Shown here piece after piece: positions 18,743 through 26,111 of a stretch of DNA of 64,000 nucleotides. This DNA is from Eubacteriales bacterium (GTDB lineage: Bacteria; Bacillota; Clostridia; Lachnospirales; Lachnospiraceae). The notes under the pieces are model-generated. The model was not told the origin of the DNA and did not search any database. It saw only the letters and a list, made by a program, of their open reading frames with translations. How positions within the stretch are numbered: position 1 is the first letter of the stretch; each line of letters begins with the position of its first letter. Both the position numbers and the translations under genes were made by a program. The stretch is taken from NCBI GenBank assembly GCA_030537135.1, contig JAUNOP010000004.1, positions 1 through 64,000 on the forward strand. Direction: 5' to 3'.

Positions 18743-19762
18743 ATGACTGATACACTATTGAACAGCCCCACACATGAGGCGCCTGCGCTTGAAAACAAAA
18801 AACGTGGAATCAGCGGAAGCACGATGAAGATAATCGCGATTGTCACCATGCTGATAGACCATATTGGAGCCGCCCTCCTGGGAAGACTTCTTATGCAAAC
18901 AGGCTACATGAATGTACTCCAGAGCGGCGACGCTGCCCTGATAGAGCAATGGGCAAAGGGCAATGCAGGACTTTTGGGGACCTTTTTTATCATGAGAATG
19001 ATAGGAAGGCTGGGCTTCCCGATTTTCTGCTTCCTTTTGGTAGAGGGCTTTCAGAAGACACGGAATGTGAAGAAGTACATTCTGCGGCTTGGAATCTTTG
19101 CCCTGATTTCAGAGATTCCGTTTGACCTTGCCTTTCATGGCACCTTGCTGGAATTTTCCTACCAGAATGTATTTTTTACTTTGTTCTTTGGAATCCTTGT
19201 CATGTATGCGTTCCAGAGCGCTTCAGAGGGAAAACTTCCGAAGCTCCTTCAGAATATATTTTGCGTGAGCGGAATTCTGCTGCCATCCTTTTATGTATTG
19301 CTTGTTTTCCAGAACATGCTTGCACTGCAGAGCGTGATGAGCCTTGCAATCCTCTATGTCGTAATCTGCCTGGTATTTCTTTTTATTGTGGCAATAGGAG
19401 GGAAAAAGCGAGGCAGCGCGCAGGCAAAAATTCTCTGCACAGACCTGACTGCCCTGTTTGCCGCAATGCTTCTGGCTGACCTTTTGGGGACAGATTACGG
19501 CGGCATGGGAGTTTTCACCATTGTCTTCATGTACATTTTCAGAAAGAACAAGAAGAAATCCATGCTTGCAGGCTGTATTGTCCTGTGCGCTATGAGTCTT
19601 ACGGAGCTGCCGGCGTTTCTGGATATGATTCCTGCTGCCCTGTACAATGGAAAACGCGGACTGCGCATGAAATATTTCTTCTATGCGTTTTACCCTGGAC
19701 ATCTCCTCCTTCTCTATCTGATTGCCATGGCAATGGGAATAGGAGGAATTTCTCCCATGTAA
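18743..19762 (+). CDS. TraX family membrane protein
   Basis: This encodes 339 residues. ATG 18743 follows AGAAAGGAAGAGGATAGTT. It is a polytopic membrane protein with about eight helices and the TraX hallmarks STMKIIAIVTMLIDHIGAAL near the N-terminus, then MRMIGRLGFPIFCFLLVEGF and ISEIPFDLAF. In F plasmids TraX acetylates pilin; chromosomal Firmicute homologues are of unsettled function and belong to a wider group of membrane acyltransferase-like proteins. Its stop abuts the stop of the convergent AraC gene (19762/19763), leaving no room for a terminator between them. Confidence 0.85.
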   Translation: MTDTLLNSPTHEAPALENKKRGISGSTMKIIAIVTMLIDHIGAALLGRLLMQTGYMNVLQSGDAALIEQWAKGNAGLLGTFFIMRMIGRLGFPIFCFLLVEGFQKTRNVKKYILRLGIFALISEIPFDLAFHGTLLEFSYQNVFFTLFFGILVMYAFQSASEGKLPKLLQNIFCVSGILLPSFYVLLVFQNMLALQSVMSLAILYVVICLVFLFIVAIGGKKRGSAQAKILCTDLTALFAAMLLADLLGTDYGGMGVFTIVFMYIFRKNKKKSMLAGCIVLCAMSLTELPAFLDMIPAALYNGKRGLRMKYFFYAFYPGHLLLLYLIAMAMGIGGISPM

Positions 19763-20608
19763 TCACTCTGGCCGCTTTTTTCTGACAGAGGAGGGTGTAC
19801 ATCCATAAATTTGTTTAAAGGTTTTATTGAACAGCTTTTGATTGGTAAAGCCGTTTCGTTCCATTGCTTCAGACACAGACATGTCTGAGAGCGTTAAATC
19901 CTGATATATATGTGAGATACGTACCTCGTTCAGATATTGGAGAAAGGACATTCCCATATGCTTTTTGAAAAAGCGGCAGAAATATTCCTTTCCAAGTCCG
20001 AGCAGGGCTGTGATATCATCCAGGGTAATAGGCTCTCGGAAATGCTCTTCTACATAAGAAATCACCTCTCTCAGGCGCTCCATGGCTATACTGCCAATGC
20101 CTGGGGAGGGAGAAGGGGTCTTTATGGAAAAATGCTGAAGCAGATGGGCGAAGATCTGCAGAATCAATCCCTCGGATTCCAGAAGGAAGGTAGGAGGATT
20201 CTCCATATACAGCCTTGTGAGAGCCTCTATCTGCTTGCAGATTTCAAGGTAAGCAGGAAACTGGTCGTCTGTGATGCTTTCTGGATGACATAGAATCTTA
20301 TAGGCTTCAATATCCGGCAGATATTGCTGCATATGCTTCTTGGAAATATGGATGCAGATGAACATGGAAACCTCGTCATAGGCATAGGTGCTGTGTACCT
20401 GTCTGGATTCAACAACCATCAGATGCTTTTTTGGAAGCATGTATTTTTTTCCTTCTATTGTGATGGCAGACTGTCCGTTTAAAATATAGAGAATTTCCAG
20501 CTCCTCATGCCAATGGAGCGGATGATAGCCTCCTGGGGTGGTGAGGTAGGCAATGCGGATTCCTGTGTTGCGGGTTTCCTGAAAAACCTCGTAGTAAGGT
20601 GATGCCAT
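19763..20608 (-). CDS. AraC family transcriptional regulator with cupin sensor
   Basis: This encodes 281 residues on the minus strand. The N-terminal cupin domain shows YHPLHWHEELEILYILNG, a sugar-sensing AraC pattern. The C-terminal 100 residues hold two helix-turn-helix motifs: EPITLDDITALLGLGKEYFC with FFKKHMGMSFLQYLNEVRI, then MSVSEAMERNGFTNQKLFNK. A divergent small gene (20790) shares the 180-bp region upstream, which contains palindromes and repeats that could be its operator. The start ATG at 20608 has GGAGGAGACACT before it. Confidence 0.9.
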   Translation of the reverse strand: MASPYYEVFQETRNTGIRIAYLTTPGGYHPLHWHEELEILYILNGQSAITIEGKKYMLPKKHLMVVESRQVHSTYAYDEVSMFICIHISKKHMQQYLPDIEAYKILCHPESITDDQFPAYLEICKQIEALTRLYMENPPTFLLESEGLILQIFAHLLQHFSIKTPSPSPGIGSIAMERLREVISYVEEHFREPITLDDITALLGLGKEYFCRFFKKHMGMSFLQYLNEVRISHIYQDLTLSDMSVSEAMERNGFTNQKLFNKTFKQIYGCTPSSVRKKRPE

Positions 20609-20633
20609 AGTGTCTCCTCCTTTTAATTTTCTG

Positions 20634-20690
20634 CCTATAGTTTATAGGAAATCACCTCTAAAAGTCAATATCGACTTAAAAAAAGTCAAA
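20634..20690. promoter_or_regulatory. Candidate AraC operator region
   Basis: CCTATAGTTTATAGG (20634-20648) is a perfect 6+6 palindrome. It is followed by AAGTCAATATCGACTT (about 20662-20677), another near-palindrome, and a further AAAGTCAAA at 20682-20690. Paired AAAGTCAA sites suit the direct-repeat binding of AraC dimers. The region lies between the AraC gene and the divergent small gene. Confidence 0.45.
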
Positions 20691-20789
20691 TTGAGCCCTG
20701 TTTTTTCTCCTTTTAAAGCAGTATGATATAGCATGTAAAGAGAAAACAACAAGCCGCATCAAAGAGCGGCAGGTGAAAGGAGAATTACT

Positions 20790-20975
20790 ATGAGTACAAT
20801 CGCATTAAAGAATAAAACAGCTGCACAGAACACAAACAAGGAATCCGGCATCAGAGGACTGATAGCAGAAATCAAGGCAAGCTATCTGGAATTTGCCCCG
20901 GAGGTGATCTGCGGTATGCTTATGATGAACGGAAATACAAATGCCTATGCACTGTATAGAGCCTTAAAGAAGTAA
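20790..20975 (+). CDS. Small protein of unknown function
   Basis: This encodes 61 residues from ATG 20790, with AAAGGAGAATTACT directly before it, an excellent ribosome-binding site. No membrane segment or signal peptide is clear. The middle (GIRGLIAEIKASYLEFAPEV) looks helical and amphipathic, and the protein ends LYRALKK. It is divergent from an AraC gene and followed by its own terminator, so it is transcribed alone and may be that regulator's target. No family recognised. Confidence 0.6.
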   Translation: MSTIALKNKTAAQNTNKESGIRGLIAEIKASYLEFAPEVICGMLMMNGNTNAYALYRALKK

Positions 20976-21022
20976 AGCAGGGCATAGAAGCATGGAAGAG
21001 AAGCAAAAAGAAAATGAGAGAT

Positions 21023-21066
21023 AGGCCGGTAAATTTGCAGACAACTGTAGAATTTACCGGCCTTTT
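21023..21066 (+). terminator. Intrinsic terminator after the small gene
   Basis: AGGCCGGTAAATT pairs with AATTTACCGGCCT around a loop of about 15 nt and ends in TTTT. A family C/A repeat starts at once after the T-run. Confidence 0.88.
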
Positions 21067-21139
21067 GCGCGATACGCCCGTCAAGTTAGGATATGAGCGG
21101 ACATCGTACCCTATGGGTATTGTGAATTTCCATTTGAAA
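21067..21139 (+). repeat. Composite repeat: family C opening and family A long core
   Basis: GCGCGATACGCCCGTCAA (21067-21084) is the family C opening. ATGAGCGGACATCGTACCC and TATGGGTATTGTGAATTTCC match the family A long core. It immediately follows a terminator and immediately precedes the ribosome-binding site of the broken gene at 21150. The combination suggests that families A and C are related. Confidence 0.55.
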
Positions 21140-21149
21140 GGAGAAAGAT

Positions 21150-21221
21150 ATGGCTGGTAAATATTTGATTGTTGTGGATATGCAGAAGGATTTTGTGGAT
21201 GGAGTTCTGGGAACACAGTGA
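21150..21221 (+). pseudogene. Truncated cysteine-hydrolase (isochorismatase/nicotinamidase family) gene
   Basis: ATG 21150 has GAAAGGAGAAAGAT before it and opens a typical isochorismatase-fold N-terminus, MAGKYLIVVDMQKDFVDGV, with the family's conserved aspartate at VDMQKDF. After 23 codons the frame stops (TGA 21219-21221). Sequence beyond it has no reading frame resembling the remaining 150 or so residues of the family. It is a decayed gene whose body was lost; a short functional peptide is less likely. The preceding repeat may have taken part in the deletion. Confidence 0.65.
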
Positions 21222-21394
21222 ATGGCAGCAGGAATCCTTCTTTTAATACAGAATTTCTGTCTGTTATGTCAGAGGTATTTACTTTTCACAAGAAAATCTT
21301 TATGATAAAAGAAAGATCACAAAAAACTCATGCGCATCCCTGAGGGGCTGTAAGCAAACGCCGAGTATATCAAAGGCGAAAGGATAAGTCAAAT

Positions 21395-22111
21395 ATGTAC
21401 ACAATTGCTGTTTGTGATGATGAAAAGGCAGTGACAGAGAGAGTAAAAAAGCTGATTTTGGAATGGAATCCTCAGATACAGGTGGCTTGCTGTCTGTCTG
21501 GTGAAGAGCTTTTGGAAAATTATCATCCCTGCGCGGCTGTTTTTCTGGATATTGATATGAAGGGCGTCAATGGAATTGAAGCGGGCAGGCAGCTTCGATT
21601 AATAGACAGGGAGACAAAAATTGTTTATCTGACTGCATACAGGGACTATGTGGCAGGAGCCTTTGAGGTTCATGCCTTCCAATATCTTTTGAAGCCGGTA
21701 AACAAAAAGAAGCTGTGGAATGTGTTGGAAGAGATATTTCGATATCTGAGTAAGCCGGAGAAGAAAACAGTTCTGGATTTTCGGACGGTGAATGGTCTTG
21801 TGTGCCTGGACACAGAAGAAATCTATTATTTTGAATATATCAGCCGAAGAGTTCGGATTGTGACAGACAAAGAGGAATATTATATGGTGGACAGAATCAG
21901 TGATGTGCTGGAGAGAATGAAGGAATTTGGTTTTTCCATGCCTCATCAGAGCTTTGTTGTCAATATGGCTCATGTCAAAAATATACGAAATCAGCAGATT
22001 TATCTGGATAATGGCGAGGAGCTTCCTCTGTCTCAGAAAAAACAGAGGGCATGGAAGGGAGAGCTTACGAATTATTTGTCTGAAAGACTGGAAAGGCAGA
22101 GAAGAGTCTGA
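21395..22111 (+). CDS. LytTR family response regulator (AgrA/LytR-like)
   Basis: This encodes 238 residues. The N-terminal receiver domain has the acidic pair in CDDEKA, the phospho-acceptor Asp52 in VFLDIDMKGVNG, and the lysine in YLLKPVNKKK. The C-terminal half is a LytTR DNA-binding domain (FRTVNGLVCLDTEEIYYFEY, then MPHQSFVVNMAHVKNI). The kinase gene follows 20 bases later. LytTR regulators usually bind paired imperfect repeats upstream of targets such as bacteriocin or peptide genes. No AgrB or AgrD homologue is visible next to it. Confidence 0.92.
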   Translation: MYTIAVCDDEKAVTERVKKLILEWNPQIQVACCLSGEELLENYHPCAAVFLDIDMKGVNGIEAGRQLRLIDRETKIVYLTAYRDYVAGAFEVHAFQYLLKPVNKKKLWNVLEEIFRYLSKPEKKTVLDFRTVNGLVCLDTEEIYYFEYISRRVRIVTDKEEYYMVDRISDVLERMKEFGFSMPHQSFVVNMAHVKNIRNQQIYLDNGEELPLSQKKQRAWKGELTNYLSERLERQRRV

Positions 22112-22131
22112 CAAAGTGCTGAAGGAGGGAG

Positions 22132-23391
22132 GTGAAGCAAATCGCTGTTCAACTATTTGCCGGGGCAGAAATCCTAATATTTACTCTTTGTGCTGTGTGG
22201 ATGCTGCGCCTGATACCAAGACAGAGACAAAGCTCTCTATGGGTAAGGACGATAAGCTGGCTTGGGTTTGCTGCTTTGTCTGTCCTGCTTCCAAATCTGG
22301 GAAAAAATGATATATTTACAATAACTGTTCTGACATTGTATTATCTGGCACTTGGGTGGTTTCTTTACCATAAGAGCAGGATGGGATTGCTTTATCAGAC
22401 GATTTATATGATTTCCATGTATGCGACACAAATGATAGCTATTTTTTTGACAGTGCAGCTCCTGGATATACTTAATCTGACTTATCCTGATTCTTATTAT
22501 ATGGTGAGCTTTTTTAAGACGGTACTGCTGATGATGATATTGGGGGTTTTAAGAGGAATTCTCAGAAGACGCTATGTGAAAGACCAGAAAAACTTGAAAA
22601 TCAGAGGAGCAATTCTGGTTCCGCTTATCAGCATCATACTGATATTCCTATACTTGATTTCAGGGGAAGTGTTTTTTGCTCGTTGTGGATATGGATGGCT
22701 GATTATGTATTGCTGCCTGATCCTTGTGATGAACGCGTATTATGTGTACTTCTGGTATGATGTGGCTGCCAATCAGGCATTAAAGCATAAGCTGGAGCTA
22801 ATGCAGCAGCAGAATGAACTCACACATCAGTATTATGCAGACCTGGAGGAGAACTATAATCGTTCCAGAAAGGTTATTCACGATATCCGAAACCATATCC
22901 AGGTGCTTGAGGAATCTCAAAAGCTTGATAAGGTGCAAGACTATATGAGCGATGTGCATGAAATGCTGAATTCTCTTGGGCTGCGCTTTTACTCTGAAAA
23001 CAGAATGCTCAACATTGTATTAAATCACAAGCTCAAGCATTTACCAGCAGAACAGGTGGAATGCCGCATGGGAGGAGTGAACCTTAATTTTCTCTCAGAC
23101 ATGGATATTACCACGATTTTTGCAAATCTTCTGGATAATGTTCTGGAGGCGGGAGAAAACAGGAAGGAATTTTGGCTGGAAATCTATGGAGAGCAGATAC
23201 AGGATTTTACGCTAATTAGAATATCCAATCCCTGTTCTGGACAATATGAGCCAGGATCTTCTGAAAAACAAGGCCATGAGGGAATCGGCCTGGAAAATGT
23301 AAGACAGGCCGTCGAAAAATATCATGGGGAATTGAATATCCGACACCAGGAAAATATCTTTTCGGTCATATTGATGTTTCCTGGCCAATAA
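22132..23391 (+). CDS. GHKL sensor histidine kinase (AgrC-like)
   Basis: This encodes 419 residues. About six membrane helices fill residues 1-215. They are followed by a coiled region, the phospho-histidine box SRKVIHDIRNHIQVLEES and a GHKL ATPase domain with NLLDNVLEAG (N box) and GIGLENVRQAVEKYHGEL (G box). This layout is AgrC-like and suits sensing of peptides or membrane stress. The start is a GTG at 22132 only three bases after GGAGG, an unusually tight spacing; no better start is in frame before the first helix. It works with the preceding LytTR regulator. Confidence 0.9.
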   Translation: MKQIAVQLFAGAEILIFTLCAVWMLRLIPRQRQSSLWVRTISWLGFAALSVLLPNLGKNDIFTITVLTLYYLALGWFLYHKSRMGLLYQTIYMISMYATQMIAIFLTVQLLDILNLTYPDSYYMVSFFKTVLLMMILGVLRGILRRRYVKDQKNLKIRGAILVPLISIILIFLYLISGEVFFARCGYGWLIMYCCLILVMNAYYVYFWYDVAANQALKHKLELMQQQNELTHQYYADLEENYNRSRKVIHDIRNHIQVLEESQKLDKVQDYMSDVHEMLNSLGLRFYSENRMLNIVLNHKLKHLPAEQVECRMGGVNLNFLSDMDITTIFANLLDNVLEAGENRKEFWLEIYGEQIQDFTLIRISNPCSGQYEPGSSEKQGHEGIGLENVRQAVEKYHGELNIRHQENIFSVILMFPGQ

Positions 23392-23430
23392 ATGGTATTT
23401 ATAAGTTTTTTTTGCAAGGAAAGACGCGGC

Positions 23431-23469
23431 AGGCAGAAGCAAGATTGTGTGAAAAATGTGCTTCTGCCT
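23431..23469 (+). terminator. Hairpin after the kinase gene
   Basis: AGGCAGAAGCA (23431-23441) and TGCTTCTGCCT (23459-23469) are perfect 11-nt arms around a 17-nt loop. No T-run follows, so termination is uncertain. The family D repeat begins 6 bases downstream. Confidence 0.5.
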
Positions 23470-23474
23470 TGTGT

Positions 23475-23545
23475 AGATTAGGCGCTTAAAAATGAAATTC
23501 TGCGCAAAATGGCAAAATTTCGATTCTGGCTTGTCCAGATTGGGA
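23475..23545 (+). repeat. Repeat family D, copy 1, directly before a gene start
   Basis: This 71-bp sequence opens AGATTAGGCGCTTA and closes CTGGCTTGTCCAG. It matches 54276-54346 on the opposite strand at about 62 of 71 positions without gaps. It ends 19 bases before ATG 23565. Short self-pairing is possible (CTGG-CTTGT-CCAG; TTTTGC with GCAAAA in copy 2). Both copies point toward the gene they precede. Confidence 0.7.
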
Positions 23546-23564
23546 AAGAAAGGAGAATAGGACT

Positions 23565-23981
23565 ATGAAGAAGTACAGTCGCCGCTTACCAATTATCCTG
23601 CTGCTATGCATGTTTTTTCTGACAGGCTGCGCACAGAGTAAGCTGTCTGATAAATTTGATGAAGAAGAGGTAAAGGAACAGGCAGAGACAGCAATTGCAT
23701 ATTTTAACGAGAGAGATTATCAGAGCATCGTGGACATGGGGAGCGAGGAACTGAAGGCAAGCATCACAGCAGAACAGTTTGCCGACGCCTCGGATCCTTA
23801 TCTGGATAAATGTGGAGAATTTGAGAAAATCAGTAAAACGGTTGTTCTTGGAAGCTCTGACAAGGAGACAGGGGCAGATTACGGAGGGGTTGTTATGGTA
23901 GGAGTATATGAAAAGGGACGTATTCAGTTTACGATTGCCTTTGACGAAGATATGAAGCTTGTGCAATTCATGATAAAATAA
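23565..23981 (+). CDS. DUF3887-like lipoprotein
   Basis: This encodes 138 residues. ATG 23565 follows AAAGGAGAATAGGACT. The signal peptide ends in the lipobox FLTGC (Cys22). The mature part (EQAETAIAYFNERDYQSIVD, then YGGVVMVGVYEKGRIQFTIA) has the small alpha/beta shape of DUF3887/NTF2-like proteins, whose function is not established. A CPBP-family membrane protease gene follows 15 bases later, so both are probably made together, perhaps with the kinase pair upstream. The leader is a family D repeat. Confidence 0.8.
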   Translation: MKKYSRRLPIILLLCMFFLTGCAQSKLSDKFDEEEVKEQAETAIAYFNERDYQSIVDMGSEELKASITAEQFADASDPYLDKCGEFEKISKTVVLGSSDKETGADYGGVVMVGVYEKGRIQFTIAFDEDMKLVQFMIK

Positions 23982-23996
23982 GAAAGGAAAAAGCCT

Positions 23997-25016
23997 ATGT
24001 TTTCACGAACGCAAAAAAGGGAGCTTTTCCTCTTTCTGTTGTCTGCCTATGGCCTTACCTTCTTGATGGGACTTTTGATGTGGTATGGAACCCTGAGAAA
24101 TCTGGACATAAGCGCTTTCCCAAACGCGCAGATGCTCTATCCGGCAGCAGGAGTAATGCTTGCTTATCTGATAACAAGAAAAGCAGATACAAAAGTGCCG
24201 AGAGCGTTCTTCCGGGCATTTCTGGCGGCAGCAGCTCTTATGGCCGGAATTTCGATTTTGTCGGTCTTTCTCCCGGATGAGTTTGTTGTAGTGTCAGGTA
24301 TCCCTTTTCCTGTATGGATGCTCCTTTCCCAGATCGTTCTTATTGTGGGAAGCATTCTCTGCCTGCTTCTGTGCCTGATGGCAGGCAAAGAAAAAAGAAG
24401 AGCCTATGGTCTTTCCTGGAGAAATACAAAATCTTCCCTGTTTTGTATTATACTGTTTGTTTTTTTGTATTTTCTGCGAACCGGCTTTTCTCTTGCCATT
24501 TCAGGTCAGGCAGAAATCTTTATGCTCATTCTGAAAAATCCTGGAACATGGACAGGACTCCTTCTTGTGACAGTACAGTTTTTCCTTGTATTTGTCGCAT
24601 TTTTGGGAGAGGAATATGGCTGGCGATATTATCTGCAGCCCCTGCTTCAGAAGAAATTCGGTCTAAGAGGCGGTGTTCTGGTTCTTGGAGTTGTATGGGG
24701 ACTTTGGCATTTGCCGGTGGATTTTTTCTACTATACGCAGGAGAGGGGGCTTGCTATGGCAGCAGCGCAGCAGATTACCTGCATCACGCTTGGAATTTAC
24801 TTTGCTTATGCTTATATGAAAACGCAGAATATCTGGGTTCCTGTGATTCTTCATTTTCTGAATAACAATCTGATTCCAATTATTTCGGGTAATTATTCAG
24901 CGGATGTTCTGCAGAACCAAAACATTTCCTGGGGAGAGCTTCCAATGGCATTTCTGATAAATGTGCTGTTTTTTGGCGTCTTTTTGCTTGCAAAGCCCTT
25001 TCACAGGGAACAGTAA
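23997..25016 (+). CDS. CPBP family intramembrane metalloprotease
   Basis: This encodes 339 residues with about eight membrane helices. The catalytic motifs are plain: FLGEEYGWRYYLQPLL (motif 1, EExxxR type), then VVWGLWHLPVDFF (motif 2) and VPVILHFLNNN (motif 3, His). CPBP (CAAX/Abi) proteases cleave prenylated or membrane-bound peptides and often process or give immunity to bacteriocins. ATG 23997 follows AGAAAGGAAAAAGCCT, 15 bases after the lipoprotein stop. The position near an AgrC/AgrA-like pair supports a peptide-related role, but no peptide gene is seen. Confidence 0.88.
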   Translation: MFSRTQKRELFLFLLSAYGLTFLMGLLMWYGTLRNLDISAFPNAQMLYPAAGVMLAYLITRKADTKVPRAFFRAFLAAAALMAGISILSVFLPDEFVVVSGIPFPVWMLLSQIVLIVGSILCLLLCLMAGKEKRRAYGLSWRNTKSSLFCIILFVFLYFLRTGFSLAISGQAEIFMLILKNPGTWTGLLLVTVQFFLVFVAFLGEEYGWRYYLQPLLQKKFGLRGGVLVLGVVWGLWHLPVDFFYYTQERGLAMAAAQQITCITLGIYFAYAYMKTQNIWVPVILHFLNNNLIPIISGNYSADVLQNQNISWGELPMAFLINVLFFGVFLLAKPFHREQ

Positions 25017-25164
25017 CAGCGTTACTGCTCACGGGAGACTATTCCGCGAGGTGTTTTCGTGCCTCTGGCACGAAAATCCCGAGATGATCGGCGCGAAATG
25101 CGGCAGAATGCGGCATTTCTGCGCATCGCGAAGCGTGTTGCTGTGAACGCAGTGAACAGTAATG
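25011..25164 (+). repeat. Repeat family B, long copy
   Basis: It starts CAGTAACAGCGTTACTG, over the stop codon of the CPBP gene, and ends GTGAACAGTAATG; the two ends are complementary. Inside are a perfect hairpin (TTTTCGTGCC with GGCACGAAAA, 25054-25076) and the core GAATGCGGCATTTCTGCGC with CATCGCGAAGCGTGTTGCTG. The core recurs at 35424-35497. No coding capacity; it looks like a miniature non-autonomous element. Confidence 0.65.
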
Positions 25165-25202
25165 TAACAGCAGTAAGCTCCTGACATAGGGCAGCGGAAC
25201 CC

Positions 25203-25231
25203 TTGATTTATGAAGGAAATTGGCGTATAAT
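25203..25231 (+). promoter_or_regulatory. Sigma-A-type promoter for the Nudix gene
   Basis: TTGATT (25203-25208) and a consensus TATAAT (25226-25231) stand 17 bases apart. The start codon at 25357 lies about 120 bases downstream. Confidence 0.7.
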
Positions 25232-25356
25232 AAATGCACGGAAAGAACTCTTTTCACAGGAGAGAGAAATAAGCTGCCTGGGTAAGAAGCAGAAAAGCCC
25301 TGTGCATGGCAATTTTGCAAGGCGCTGTGACAAAGAATCAGAAAGAGGGAACGCAT

Positions 25357-25857
25357 ATGCATTTTAAGTATTGTCCGGAGTGTGGAAGCAAGCTTACGGC
25401 AAAGGAAATCGGAGACGAGGGGCTGGTACCGTTCTGTGAGGAATGTAATCGGCCTCTTTTTGACATGTTTTCCTGCTGTATCATTGCAGCAGTGGTGAAT
25501 GAATACGAGGAGGCTGCCATACTTAGGCAGAATTATATCTCAACAAAGTACTATAACCTGGTCTCAGGATACATGAAGCCAGGAGAAACCGCTGAAGAGA
25601 CGGCTATGAGAGAGGTTCAGGAAGAGATTGGCGTCTCCATGGAGAGCCTGACCTTTGCGGGAACCTATTGGTTTGGAAAAAAGGACATGCTTATGATTGG
25701 CTTTATAGGAAGAGCCAAAAAGATGGAGCTTGCTCTGTCAGAGGAAGTGAATCGTGCAGAGTGGGTGCCTGTCACAGAGGCCATTCACATGGTGCATCCA
25801 AAGGGAAGCATTTCTTATACCTTATTAGAAAAATATCTGGAAGGGCAAAACCCCTAA
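25357..25857 (+). CDS. Zinc-ribbon Nudix hydrolase (NudC-like)
   Basis: This encodes 166 residues from ATG 25357 behind AGAAAGAGGGAACGC. The N-terminal zinc ribbon has CPECGSKL and CEECNRPLF. The Nudix box fits GX5EX7REUXEEXGU exactly (GYMKPGETAEETAMREVQEE then IGV), so metal-dependent hydrolysis of a nucleoside diphosphate derivative is expected. The zinc ribbon plus Nudix order resembles NADH/NAD-cap pyrophosphatases, although the family-specific tail motif is not evident and the protein is shorter. Substrate remains open. It is transcribed from its own promoter. Confidence 0.88.
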   Translation: MHFKYCPECGSKLTAKEIGDEGLVPFCEECNRPLFDMFSCCIIAAVVNEYEEAAILRQNYISTKYYNLVSGYMKPGETAEETAMREVQEEIGVSMESLTFAGTYWFGKKDMLMIGFIGRAKKMELALSEEVNRAEWVPVTEAIHMVHPKGSISYTLLEKYLEGQNP

Positions 25858-25950
25858 AAATATTTGCACAGGTGGAAATTTTTGGGGGAGATTGAGATCG
25901 GCCATTGCTTTTTCGCTGTGGAGAAATAGAAAGAAAAGCCTGTTTTTTTT

Positions 25951-26014
25951 TAACGTATCAAGCAAGTAGCGAAGCGGACATTGTGCCCTATGGGTATTGC
26001 GAATATCTGCTTGA
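25951..26014 (+). repeat. Palindromic repeat, family A (best long copy)
   Basis: It opens TAACGTATCAAGCAAGTAGC and ends GAATATCTGCTTGA. The ends pair (TCAAGCA with TGCTTGA), and so do the inner CCC-TAT-GGG bases. Compared with the short copies at 39207, 51449 and 57513 it holds an extra 18 nt, CATTGTGCCCTATGGGTA. Confidence 0.7.
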
Positions 26015-26111
26015 CAGGAAACGCATAAAAATATCAGGAAATATAGATGAATTCTGTAAATGATGCTATAATGAAAAAAAACGGTATATAGCGGCATTTT
26101 CAGGAGAAGAG

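Noticed and set aside
21221..21394. A hidden AgrD-like peptide gene before the AgrA/AgrC-like pair
   Set aside because: Short frames in this gap lack a ribosome-binding site and an AgrD-like amphipathic-leader and acidic-tail layout.
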